Source of the DNA: Nitrosovibrio tenuis
Lineage (GTDB): Bacteria > Pseudomonadota > Gammaproteobacteria > Burkholderiales > Nitrosomonadaceae
Direction: 5' to 3'
Assembly: GCF_900109785.1 (NCBI RefSeq)
Contig: NZ_FOBH01000003.1
Coordinates: forward strand, 186,001-250,000
Length of the DNA stretch: 64,000 bases
Shown here: one piece after another, positions 1-7,275 of the stretch
How the letters are laid out: every line of letters starts with the position of its first letter
Position numbering within the stretch: position 1 is the stretch's first letter
The notes under the pieces: generated by a model
Told to the model about the DNA's origin: nothing
The model's database searches: none
What the model saw: only the letters and a program-made list of their open reading frames with translations
Made by a program: the position numbers and the translations under genes

Positions 1-143
1 ACGGTGGATTTGCCGGAGCCGTTCAGACCCAGCAGACCAATCTTCGCGCCGGGAAAAAAGCTGATGGAAATATCCTTGAGAATTGTTCGCCTGGGCGGGA
101 CGATCTTGCCCACGCGATTCATGGTGAGAACATATTGAGCCAT
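1..143 (-). CDS. ettA: EttA, ABC-F translational throttle ATPase (5' part only)
   Basis: The minus-strand frame opening with ATG at 143 runs off the left edge of the window and encodes the N-terminal 47 residues of an ABC-F protein. It begins MAQYVLTMNRVGK and reaches the first Walker A motif GLNGSGKST, which matches the start of EttA closely. EttA binds the ribosomal E site and gates entry into elongation according to the ATP/ADP ratio; it is cytoplasmic and has two ABC domains and no membrane part. Only the start of the first domain is visible. Family assignment rests on the distinctive N-terminus and is secure; completeness of the gene cannot be judged here. Confidence 0.9.
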   Translation of the reverse strand, partial: MAQYVLTMNRVGKIVPPRRTILKDISISFFPGAKIGLLGLNGSGKST

Positions 144-232
144 AGGAAGATGCCAGCGTAAGAGAATGGTCCAAGTTTAACGCATTAGGGCCCGCTTCCG
201 GAATTTTATAGTTGAGGCAAGCGCAGCGGCCT

Positions 233-280
233 AAGTTGACTTACGGCGACCCAAGTTGACCTACGTCCCTAGGTCGACTT
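233..280. repeat. 20-bp spaced direct repeats plus inverted copy forming a hairpin
   Basis: The word AAGTTGACYTACG occurs at 233-245 and 253-265, exactly 20 bp apart. The second copy is followed by its near-perfect inverse: AAGTTGACCTA (253-263) and TAGGTCGACTT (270-280) pair 10 of 11 positions around a 6-nt loop. It lies between the lipoprotein-like gene (stop near 351) and the ettA start (143), both on the minus strand. No U-tract follows on either strand, so it is a poor intrinsic terminator; it could be a protein-binding site or an RNA element in the ettA leader. Confidence 0.5.
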
Positions 281-350
281 AAGCAGACTTTGAGCTGACC
301 TTGAGGATGGAGATACCGAAAAAATGGCGGTCGAGTTGTCTTTGAGGATT

Positions 351-764
351 TTATTTCAATTTCAGAACCGTTACCTGATCCACGACATCGTCCTTATCAT
401 AAGTGACGTCGTAAGCCATCTCGTCTCCGCTAAAAATTGCTTCGGTAGGGGTGCCGACCACCTCCCATAACCCGAGCGTGGCCACATCCGCGACACCGTG
501 AAGAAGCGCTCTGCCACTTCTCGCTGCCGTGCTGTACCCTTGAACAAACCTGAATACTTCATGCTGCCTGCCGTTCCTGACTTCAGTCACAGCGGGCGCA
601 CCGAACTCAGCGAGTAGCGCGTTTCGAGATGTTCCGACCCTGAACAACTCAGTGTTCTTGGCGCTTGGCTGTGTTGCAGCCATGTAGGGAGCGCAGCCAA
701 AATGGGGCATGCTCAACAATGCCGACAGAGACCCAAAAAGCATGAATCTTTTGAAAGATGTCAT
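351..764 (-). CDS. small exported (possible lipoprotein) protein of unknown function
   Basis: This encodes 137 residues with a basic N-terminus, a hydrophobic stretch (residues 7-20) and Cys24 in the context HFGC, so it is either a lipoprotein with a non-standard lipobox or a secreted protein. The middle part (about 42-75, GTSRNALLAEFGAPAVTEVR) resembles the SmpA/OmlA-type fold used by small outer-membrane lipoproteins, followed by a glycine/alanine-containing hydrophobic stretch and a beta-rich C-terminus. The start is ATG 764, preceded by GAGGAGG only a few bases away. It precedes ettA on the same strand but is separated from it by 200 bp with a hairpin. Function is not known; the OmlA-like resemblance is weak. 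Confidence 0.65.
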   Translation of the reverse strand: MTSFKRFMLFGSLSALLSMPHFGCAPYMAATQPSAKNTELFRVGTSRNALLAEFGAPAVTEVRNGRQHEVFRFVQGYSTAARSGRALLHGVADVATLGLWEVVGTPTEAIFSGDEMAYDVTYDKDDVVDQVTVLKLK

Positions 765-894
765 AGCCTCCTCATCCGTTTATTCACTGGGGATGCTTAT
801 CGTATTCCGGTGTACGCTCTTTTCATATGCTCCAAAATTAAAACAAAACAGCTTGCCCTGGCAATACTAATGGCAGACATACAACAGTAAGTTC

Positions 895-914
895 GGCAGG
901 CTGCGGCAGGCTGC
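895..914. repeat. 10-bp perfect tandem repeat (GGCAGGCTGC x2)
   Basis: Two adjacent perfect copies of GGCAGGCTGC lie in the gap between the small exported protein gene and the papain-like protease gene. They are followed on the plus strand by TTTTCTTAG, but only short stems can form, so a terminator role is doubtful. Confidence 0.4.
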
Positions 915-987
915 TTTTCTTAGATAACATTTTTCAAAAGTTGTTCACTCACGTTGAAGAGTATGAGGCCCCGACAGGCTCCAACGC

Positions 988-2157
988 TCAGGCTCCCATC
1001 GTGTCATCCATATTCGTCAGTGGCCGCGCTGCCTCGCGCAAAGCGCTCAGCGCGTCCTGCAAGGGTACGGCTCTGAATTGTGGCAACTGGCCGACGGTAT
1101 GCAGCGGGATGAGCATATCCTTACCTTCGGTCTCGCCTTCGTGATGAATCCATAATGCCTCGAAATTGAGGGCCGGGACGCGGAACAGTCTCAGTTCGCT
1201 CGACTGTTCATTCTCGCCCGCGGCGGCAAGCGCTGCCGCCAAGCCGCGCGTGAACAGAGATAACTGGGACTCTGACGCGGACATTTGCAGCAGACGCGGT
1301 TGTTCCTCCTCGCTGACATCAAAAAAGGCTCGGGGCGTATCCGCGGCTGTTTCAAAAACTCGAAGGCCAACGGGCTGGGGTGTTCCCGCCTGTCTTCCGG
1401 TTAGCGCATCCAGGCCAAGGGTATAGACGCGCTGGGCCATTCCAAGAGCCGCACGGCCTTCATCAGCGGCATCACGTTCGGGCGTTGAGATGGCATCCTG
1501 TTTCAACCTCAGTAGTGGGCGAGCCTCGCGGATAAGCTGGAGTACCGGTTCGGCCGGGATCAGGTATTTAATGGGCATTTTGAAATAGCTCTTCGTAAAA
1601 TAAGTATGGGTCCAGGTGCCGCTTCCCTGATAATTACTCGCAAAATCCGATACGGCAAGGTGCGTTTTTCCATATATCGGGTCATCGATATCGAAATACT
1701 CCATGCCAAAAAATCGGCTGTACCCGTAGATCACCATGAAGTGGCCGCCGCCGCCGTTCCAGCCGATTCGGGCGCCTACCGGACGACCGGCATTGATTTC
1801 ATCGCGTACCTGCTGAAAGCTCACTTGTCCGGTAATGCTTACAAAATTATTTGTGCGCGTTAAAGCCTTATCAAGATACCACGGGACATTGCATGCCGAA
1901 GGAACCGGACTGTTGCAGCAATCGCTATGCCCGAGTTCCCCATTCGCCATGCGGCATTGCGACCATGTGCTCCAGAACCAGTAAAAATGCGATACGCTTG
2001 TGGATGTGGCGGCCCAGCACCAGTTGGATTGGGTCTGCATCTGCATATTGAAAGCCAACCGCTTCGATACGAAAAGCTTCCCGGATATGTTGATTTCCTG
2101 CAACAGGGAGCCATAGGGGCGGCTGGTTACAGAAATGTATTCGGACAGATTCATCAT
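988..2157 (-). CDS. papain-like cysteine protease (C39_2 / AvrRpt2-like fold) with unknown C-terminal domain
   Basis: The 389-residue product has an N-terminal papain-like domain. The nucleophile region is QSNWCWAA (Cys47), the His motif is GGGGHFMVIYGY (about residues 155-165) and the third catalytic position is DIDDPIYG, the typical C-H-D order of the papain-like cysteine protease family that includes the AvrRpt2 (C70) peptidases. Extra cysteines (CRMANGELGHSDCCN) may form disulfides. Residues about 205-389 form a separate, alpha-rich domain I do not recognise. No signal peptide is visible. The start at ATG 2157 (or 2154) has GGGAGAT just upstream. Family is confident; substrate and cellular location are unknown, and a toxin or effector role is possible but unproven. 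Confidence 0.75.
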   Translation of the reverse strand: MMNLSEYISVTSRPYGSLLQEINISGKLFVSKRLAFNMQMQTQSNWCWAATSTSVSHFYWFWSTWSQCRMANGELGHSDCCNSPVPSACNVPWYLDKALTRTNNFVSITGQVSFQQVRDEINAGRPVGARIGWNGGGGHFMVIYGYSRFFGMEYFDIDDPIYGKTHLAVSDFASNYQGSGTWTHTYFTKSYFKMPIKYLIPAEPVLQLIREARPLLRLKQDAISTPERDAADEGRAALGMAQRVYTLGLDALTGRQAGTPQPVGLRVFETAADTPRAFFDVSEEEQPRLLQMSASESQLSLFTRGLAAALAAAGENEQSSELRLFRVPALNFEALWIHHEGETEGKDMLIPLHTVGQLPQFRAVPLQDALSALREAARPLTNMDDTMGA

Positions 2158-2303
2158 TTATCTCCCATGTTAGCTGGCATTGACGAGCTTCCTGCTGGGC
2201 AGGCAGACACAACAGGATACCATCGGTCCTGATCGTCCTGCCATTGAGTGAAGCTCATGAATTGTTATAGTTCAGGCCATACAAAAAGCAAATTCATTGG
2301 GTT

Positions 2304-2317
2304 CGGGCTATCGCCCG
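2304..2317 (-). terminator. short GC hairpin just after the glutathione transferase stop codon
   Basis: CGGGC-TATC-GCCCG forms a 5-bp stem with a 4-nt loop about 10 bp beyond the stop of the minus-strand GST gene. On the minus strand it is not followed by a T-run; on the plus strand CTTTT follows. Position suggests 3'-end function but the element is weak. Confidence 0.3.
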
Positions 2318-2325
2318 CTTTTCAT

Positions 2326-3045
2326 CTAGCGCGACGTGGCACGGGCAAGGCGCTGGGAATTATCCTTCGTATCGTAGATGTCGATTGCCTGGCGCCCTTC
2401 CGCCGCCTTATCCATGCGCGCGCGAATCTCGGCTGCCAATTCGTTGTTGCGTTGCACTGAGGGCCGCGCTTCCATGGCTTCGAACCAGCGCATGAAATGG
2501 GGAAAAGTAGCCCTGTTCACGCCTCGATCCGCGTGCCCTTTGCACCATGGATAGGTGGCAATGTCAGCAATGGTATATTCATCACCAGCTATCCATGCGC
2601 ACCCGCGCAAACGATTATCCAGCACCTGGTACAGGCGCAGCGACTCATTGTTGTACCGGTCTCTGGCGTATTCATTATTCCTGGCCTGCCTGTTGAAGTG
2701 ATTGGCCTGGCCAAACATCGGCCCGATGTGCGCCACCTGAAAAAATAGCCATTGCAGCGTGTCATAGCGCTTGCGCGCGTCCCTGGGCAGAAACTTCCCG
2801 GTTTTTTCCGCGAGATAGAAAAGGATAGCGCCCGACTCCATCACGACGTACGGCCCGCCACCAGGGCCATCCGTATCCACAATCGCGGGAATCTTGTTAT
2901 TGGGGTTGAGTTTCAAGTGGTCAGGCTGAAATTGTTCGCCAAGCGCGATATTGACATCGATGTGTCTCCACTCGAGACCGGTTTCCTCGAGCATGATCAT
3001 CACTTTTTGACCGTTGGGCGTAGGGCTGGAATGCAACTCAATCAT
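2326..3045 (-). CDS. glutathione S-transferase, YfcG/YghU (Nu) class
   Basis: The 239-residue cytoplasmic protein begins MIELHSSPTPNGQKVMIML and continues with NPNNKIPAIVD, the thioredoxin-fold N-terminal signature of Nu-class transferases such as E. coli YfcG, which have disulfide-bond reductase activity with glutathione. The GQANHFNRQA segment and IADIATYPW in the helical C-terminal domain also match that class. I chose ATG 3045 because AAAGGAGAG stands 5-6 bases upstream; the frame stays open for 36 more codons upstream but those look non-coding. It is a monocistronic gene between the protease gene and djlA. Likely role is thiol/peroxide stress defence; the class assignment is by motif similarity. 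Confidence 0.88.
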   Translation of the reverse strand: MIELHSSPTPNGQKVMIMLEETGLEWRHIDVNIALGEQFQPDHLKLNPNNKIPAIVDTDGPGGGPYVVMESGAILFYLAEKTGKFLPRDARKRYDTLQWLFFQVAHIGPMFGQANHFNRQARNNEYARDRYNNESLRLYQVLDNRLRGCAWIAGDEYTIADIATYPWCKGHADRGVNRATFPHFMRWFEAMEARPSVQRNNELAAEIRARMDKAAEGRQAIDIYDTKDNSQRLARATSR

Positions 3046-3201
3046 GGTTCTCTCCTTTAATGGATATTTCGCATGCACTGAATTGTGTGGCGGCGGATCG
3101 TTTACCCCATCATATCCTGATATTATTTTGCTGCGCCATTGCATGATAATCACGTGAACTCATGATTGCATCTTTTTACATCTAATCGCAGGAATATTCC
3201 C

Positions 3202-3975
3202 TTGTTCAAAATAATAGGCGCCTTGTTAGGCTATTACTTCCTCGGTATTTTTGGTGCATTGCTCGGCTATATCGTCGGGAGTTTTATCGACCGCTACATT
3301 GCATACGGCGCCGGCGCGATTAACCCACTCACGAACGCTCATCGGCAAACCGTTTTTATCCAAACGGTTTTTATCCTGATGGGAAAACTTGCCAAGGCGG
3401 ATGGGCATATTTCCCAGACTGAAATTTCGCATGTGGAGGATTTCATACAAAAGCTGGGGATGACCCCGGAGCATCGGCAACAGGCCATCGCGCTGTTCAA
3501 GCAGGGCGCGGCGGCGGACTTTGATTTTGAACCGCAACTGAACGAATTCATGGCCGTTTGCGGACATACGAACAGCCTGAAGCAAATGCTGCTGGTTTAT
3601 CTCATCGTCATGGCTGTATCGGATGCGCGCCTGGACCCGGCCGAGGAGAGCTTGTTGAAGAGTTTTGCCCTTCGCCTGGGTTATGATCAGCTTGCGTTCA
3701 GGCAACTGCTGGATATGATTCTAAACCAGTCGCACTTTGCGGGCGGGCAGCCTACTTCCGCCAGTGCTTTGGATGATGCTTACAAGGCATTGGGCGTAAC
3801 CAAGGAAAGCAGCGATCAGGAAATCAAACGCGCCTATCGGAAACTGATGAGCCAGTATCACCCTGACAAATTGATGGGCCAAGGTCTTCCCGAAGATATG
3901 ATTAAGGTGGCTACCGCCCAGGCGCAGGAGGTGCAAGCCGCTTATGACCTGATTAAAAAGAGTCGAAATATATAG
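3202..3975 (+). CDS. djlA: DjlA-like membrane-anchored DnaJ co-chaperone
   Basis: The protein (257 residues from TTG 3202; an upstream TTG at 3166 is also in frame) has one N-terminal membrane segment rich in small residues (LLGYYFLGIFGALLGYIVG), a central TerB-like helical domain (about residues 50-165) and a C-terminal J domain with the essential HPD motif (YHPDKL, His about 220). This order is that of DjlA, an inner-membrane co-chaperone that stimulates DnaK and modulates envelope signalling. GGA at 3191 spaced 8 bases before TTG 3202 favours that start and aligns the N-terminus with DjlA (FKIIG). It is transcribed divergently from the GST gene, leaving about 150 bp for two promoters. Confidence 0.88.
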   Translation: MFKIIGALLGYYFLGIFGALLGYIVGSFIDRYIAYGAGAINPLTNAHRQTVFIQTVFILMGKLAKADGHISQTEISHVEDFIQKLGMTPEHRQQAIALFKQGAAADFDFEPQLNEFMAVCGHTNSLKQMLLVYLIVMAVSDARLDPAEESLLKSFALRLGYDQLAFRQLLDMILNQSHFAGGQPTSASALDDAYKALGVTKESSDQEIKRAYRKLMSQYHPDKLMGQGLPEDMIKVATAQAQEVQAAYDLIKKSRNI

Positions 3976-4195
3976 ATGGGATAGACAAGCACAATTTTTC
4001 CCGGTTTTGGTTCAAGGAAGTGAATCTGAATATGTACCAGTAGGTGCCGAGTGTGCGCTTGATGTAGGGCTTCCCTGAGGCAACTTCCGTGTTTCGCGCA
4101 ATGGCGCGGGTTTATGAGTAGGCAAACTTCATGGAAAGGTATATTCCATGAACGGAATCGAAGATGGGTATTTCGCACTTAACTTAAGGGTGATT

Positions 4196-4906
4196 ATGAT
4201 GATGACTCCTGTTCTCGGTGAATTGATTGGGACCTGCCTGTTAGTCTTATTGGGCAATGGTGTAGTAGCCAATGTGGTATTGAGTAAAGCAAAAGGCAAC
4301 AATAGCGGCTGGCTGACGATTGCAGCGGGTTGGGGTGTTGCGCTATTCGTTGGCGTTTATGCAGTCGCGACGAGCAGTGGCGCGCACTTGAACCCCGCAG
4401 TAAGCATTGGTTTAGCTGCCGCTGGCAAATTTTCATGGGGCGAAGTACCGGTTGATGCTGTGGGGCAATTGTTGGGCGCCATGCTGGGCGCACTTATCGT
4501 ATGGATTACATACCGCCAACATTTCGATCAAACAACGGATTCAGACGCGCAACTGGCTGCGTTTTGTACGGGGCCAGCGATAAGAAGCCCGATTGACAAT
4601 CTTGTTGCAGAAGCTGTTGGCACATTCGTACTGGTATTCGGCATTATGAGCATTGCTTCGCCACAGGCTAGTCTCGGCGCATTGGATGCATTGCCTGTGG
4701 CTTTGCTGCTTTTCGGTATTGGCTTGTCGCTGGGTGGACCAACAGGTTTTGCCGTGAACCCTGCGCGCGATCTGGGGCCGCGCATTATGCATGCCATACT
4801 GCCAATATCCAACAAAAGGGATAGTGATTGGGGTTACGCGTACGTTCCAGTAATCGGTCCCATCATTGGCGGGCTTGTGGCTGCTTTTGTTTTTACACTG
4901 TTGTGA
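4196..4906 (+). CDS. MIP-family channel (aquaporin / glycerol facilitator)
   Basis: The 236-residue inner-membrane protein shows the two half-repeats of the major intrinsic protein family. The first NPA loop is SGAHLNPAVSIG and the second is GFAVNPARDLGPR, each followed by a hydrophobic helix; about six transmembrane segments are present. An Asp directly after the second NPAR (NPARD) is typical of the glycerol-facilitator branch rather than strict water channels. The start at ATG 4196 has AAGGG five bases upstream; the frame is open for 16 codons before it. It stands alone, and an insertion sequence begins 24 bp after its stop. Transport substrate (water, glycerol or another small neutral solute) cannot be fixed from sequence alone. 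Confidence 0.88.
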   Translation: MMMTPVLGELIGTCLLVLLGNGVVANVVLSKAKGNNSGWLTIAAGWGVALFVGVYAVATSSGAHLNPAVSIGLAAAGKFSWGEVPVDAVGQLLGAMLGALIVWITYRQHFDQTTDSDAQLAAFCTGPAIRSPIDNLVAEAVGTFVLVFGIMSIASPQASLGALDALPVALLLFGIGLSLGGPTGFAVNPARDLGPRIMHAILPISNKRDSDWGYAYVPVIGPIIGGLVAAFVFTLL

Positions 4907-5011
4907 AGTGCGACACACAATAAATAATAGTGACGTTCTCCCGGAAAATTGATACAGGTTAAAACTGGAGGTAGGATTGCTTCCCGAGGCCCGAAGGGGC
5001 AAGGAGAAGCG

Positions 5012-5278
5012 ATGAAGAAGTCGAGATTCACGGAGGAGCAGATTGCCTACGCACTGCGGCTGGCCGACAGCGGCAGTGCGGTGGTTGATGTGTGCCGGCA
5101 GCTCGGTGTGTCGGAGGCCACGTTCTATACGTGGAAGAAGAAGTACGCCGACTTGGGGGTGAGCGAGTTGCGCAGGCTCAAGCAGCTCGAGGATGAGAAT
5201 GCAAGGCTGCGGCGCATTGTGTCCGACCTGACGCTGGACAAGCAGATCCTGCAGGAGGTGGTGCGAAAAAAACTCTGA
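5012..5278 (+). CDS. IS3-family transposase OrfA (DNA-binding subunit)
   Basis: The 88-residue protein starts MKKSRFTEEQIAYALR and has a helix-turn-helix (about residues 15-45, with VCRQLGVSEATFYTWKKKY) followed by a leucine-zipper-like coil (LRRLKQLEDENARLRRIV), the standard OrfA layout of the IS407-type branch of IS3. It recognises the terminal repeats and supplies the N-terminal part of the OrfAB transposase by frameshifting. The start at ATG 5012 has AAGGAG upstream. The stop at 5276-5278 lies 3 bases after an A7 run used for slippage. Confidence 0.93.
   Translation: MKKSRFTEEQIAYALRLADSGSAVVDVCRQLGVSEATFYTWKKKYADLGVSELRRLKQLEDENARLRRIVSDLTLDKQILQEVVRKKL
5266..5272 (+). other. programmed -1 ribosomal frameshift heptamer (A AAA AAA)
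   Basis: Seven consecutive A residues are phased in orfA as cgA-AAA-AAA-ctc, the canonical X-XXY-YYZ slippery heptamer. A -1 shift here moves ribosomes from orfA into the orfB frame (ACT CTG AAG...), bypassing the orfA stop at 5276 and yielding the OrfAB transposase. Confidence 0.8.
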
Positions 5279-5298
5279 AGGCTGCCAAACGGCGCGAG

Positions 5299-6123
5299 TT
5301 GGCAGCCTGGATGCAGGAGCGCTTCAAGATCAGTGTGCAGCGATCATGTGGCCTGGCGCTACTGCGGCGCTCGGTGTGGTATGCCAGGAGCACGGCGCGT
5401 GATCAAAGCGCGCTGTGCCAGCGTATTCGCGACATCGCGATGAGTCGTCCCAGGTTCGGCTACCTGCGGGTGCTGGTGATGCTCAAGCGCGAAGGCTGGC
5501 AGGTGGGGAAGAAGCGCGTGTATCGGCTGTACCGCCAGCAGGGGCTGCAACTGCGCATGAAGGTCAAACGCCGCAAGCGCATCGCGCTACTGCGCGGCAA
5601 GCCTCAGGCACCCACCGGCCCGAATCAGCATTGGAGCATGGATTTTGTCCACGACCAGATGCTCGACGGCCGGGCATTTCGCATCCTCACCGTCATTGAT
5701 CAGTGGAGTCGCGAGAGTGTGTGCCTGGAGGCCAACTTCAGGCTGTCTGGGCGATGCGTTGGCCAAGCCCTGGACCGGCTTGCAGCACAGCGTGGATGGC
5801 CCAAGGCAATTACCGTGGACAACGGCACGGAGTTCACGTCCAAGGCTCTAGATGAGTGGGCATATCGCCGGGGCGTCAAGTTCGATTACACGCGGCCGGG
5901 TAAACCCACGGATAATGGGTTGATCGAGTCGTTCAACGGGCGGCTGCGCGATGAGTTCCTTAACGTCCACGAATTCATCACGCTGTACGATGCCCGTGAG
6001 AAACTGAAGGCCTGGCAGGACGACTATAATCATCACCGCCCTCATGGCTCACTCGGCCACCTGACCCCGAGCGAGTTCGTCAAAAAAAGGTCAGTGCAAA
6101 CCAACGAAGCGGTCCGCCTGTAG
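5299..6123 (+). CDS. IS3-family transposase OrfB (DDE catalytic subunit)
   Basis: This reading frame encodes the rve-type integrase core of an IS3-family transposase. The DDE residues are visible in SMDFVHD, TVDNGTEF and GLIESFNGRLRDEFLN, and the C-terminal DDYNHHRPHGSLGHLTP is the conserved family tail. An N-terminal HTH_21 region (RPRFGYLRVLVMLKREGW) precedes the core. The first start codon in frame is TTG 5299, but the frame extends upstream to 5272 and is probably expressed mainly as an OrfAB fusion by -1 frameshifting. The stop TAG (6121-6123) lies inside the first copy of a 50-bp duplicated right end. The gene appears intact. Confidence 0.92.
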   Translation: MAAWMQERFKISVQRSCGLALLRRSVWYARSTARDQSALCQRIRDIAMSRPRFGYLRVLVMLKREGWQVGKKRVYRLYRQQGLQLRMKVKRRKRIALLRGKPQAPTGPNQHWSMDFVHDQMLDGRAFRILTVIDQWSRESVCLEANFRLSGRCVGQALDRLAAQRGWPKAITVDNGTEFTSKALDEWAYRRGVKFDYTRPGKPTDNGLIESFNGRLRDEFLNVHEFITLYDAREKLKAWQDDYNHHRPHGSLGHLTPSEFVKKRSVQTNEAVRL

Positions 6124-6205
6124 TTTGGAACTGTCCAGTTTCCGGGGAAACGTCAGAAGCGGTCCGCCTGTAGTTTGGAACTGTCCAGTTTCCGGGGAAA
6201 CGTCA
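6106..6205. repeat. perfect 50-bp tandem duplication of the IS right end
   Basis: Positions 6106-6155 and 6156-6205 are identical. Each copy contains the last five sense codons and the stop of orfB plus the complete right terminal inverted repeat ending CGTCA. The second copy therefore supplies a second, non-coding-linked IS end. Confidence 0.95.
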
Positions 6206-6429
6206 ATATAAATTCTCACTTGATTCATTGATGACCATACTCGTGGAAACACAGATATGGTTAAGCCTCCAATGTCATGTTGACTTCATGGGCAACGACG
6301 GCACTTGTTTGCCATCATTGGGTCGAGATCAACCGGTGCTATGGGAAACACAAGCGGTGCATAGGGGCGGTGGAAGTATCGGCGGGGAGCACAACTGTCA
6401 ACCTGACTCTTATGCTCGATTACCAGAGA

Positions 6430-6801
6430 TCAGCAAGTAACATGAAAGAGTCCGATGGTTGAGCCTTTGGCCTTGTTCCACTCGTGGATGGCATCGGGAG
6501 TGGGTGAGAGATCAACCCGGACCTCCTCTTTCCTGAAGTACTGGGACGCCTCTTTAGAGAGCGTTACATTGCCACTATGGCCTGAGCCAATGATAAGCCG
6601 TTCAGCCCCCTTTTCGAATATATGCTCAGCCTCTTCAAGTGAGATGATGTGAGATGTCCCGAACACTGCCTTGGATAGCTTTTTCTTTCTCTTCTTGATC
6701 TCACCTGAAAGCGGGATGAGAACATCATGTTCGATATCAGACCCATCTATGGTGATGGAGCCAAATTTGGTACCGTCAATTGTGGGTTTCAATGATGGCA
6801 C
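6430..6801 (-). CDS. Mth938-like (DUF498) domain protein
   Basis: The 123-residue protein consists of a single Mth938-like domain: MPSLKPTIDGTKFGSITIDG at the start, then the glycine-containing core AERLIIGSGHSGNVTLSKEA and an HEWNK segment near the C-terminus. Members of this family include bacterial proteins of unknown biochemical function and the mitochondrial complex I assembly factor NDUFAF3. The presence of a complete nuo operon 3 kb away makes an assembly role tempting, but the gene is on the opposite strand and separated by the P450 gene, so this is only inference. The start ATG 6801 is the first in frame. Confidence 0.75.
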   Translation of the reverse strand: MPSLKPTIDGTKFGSITIDGSDIEHDVLIPLSGEIKKRKKKLSKAVFGTSHIISLEEAEHIFEKGAERLIIGSGHSGNVTLSKEASQYFRKEEVRVDLSPTPDAIHEWNKAKGSTIGLFHVTC

Positions 6802-7077
6802 TCCTGAGGATGCTCTGTATTCTGGGGCGGCTCATGTGCGCGGCTCATGTGTGCGGCAGACCTACATATTTCGGGCATAGGTGACGCCCGAATCTCGCCT
6901 GAGTTCCCAAGTTTTCGAGCGTTTTGTATCTCGGCATTTCTATCTACGTAGCGGGAAATCTGGAAGAACTTCGGCATGTCGTGCTACCCAGCTACTCAAT
7001 ATAGCATACGGACGACGGAGGTTTTGACAGTGTGGACTCTACGGTCTCCGATGGCGGCTTTGGGTCATATGGTGTCC

Positions 7078-7275
7078 ATGACTTACCGAGACTTGATGGC
7101 TTTGAATGTCGGCTATACTCATTTGCCGCTAGAAGCAACAAATTGGAAAACTGAACAAGAACAGACAGTGAGTTTACTTTTGTTTGGCTTATTGCATCTG
7201 ATTGATGCATACGCTGAATTGAATGCTAATGAAACCGTCATCAAAATTTATAACTGCATTGACGATGCCGCATAA
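7078..7275 (+). CDS. small unknown ORF overlapping the P450 start
   Basis: A 65-residue frame (MTYRDLMALNVGYTHLPLEA...) ends at 7275 and overlaps the presumed P450 start in ATGCCGCATAA, an 11-bp overlap typical of translational coupling. In-frame ATGs farther upstream (7069, 7051, 6976) are possible starts; none has a strong ribosome binding site. The product is soluble, mildly acidic and has no motif I recognise. The overlap is the main reason to take it as real. Confidence 0.4.
   Translation: MTYRDLMALNVGYTHLPLEATNWKTEQEQTVSLLLFGLLHLIDAYAELNANETVIKIYNCIDDAA

Larger units (their letters stand above)
4931..6205 (+). mobile_element. IS3-family insertion sequence (IS407-like) with duplicated right end
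   Basis: The element carries orfA and orfB in overlapping -1 register and is bounded by terminal inverted repeats. The left end starts TGACGTTCTCCCGGAAA at 4931; the reverse complement of the right end is TGACGTTTCCCCGGAAAC, present twice, ending at 6155 and at 6205. Length is 1225 bp to the first right end, or 1275 bp to the second, within the usual IS3-family range. No 3-4 bp target duplication is evident for either boundary (left flank TAG; right flanks GAA and ATA). Both genes look intact, so the element may be functional. It sits between the aquaporin-family gene and the Mth938-like gene without interrupting either. Confidence 0.93.

Noticed and set aside
4931-6205. target-site duplication flanking the IS
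   Set aside because: The 3-4 bp on the left (TAG) do not match those after either right end (GAA or ATA).
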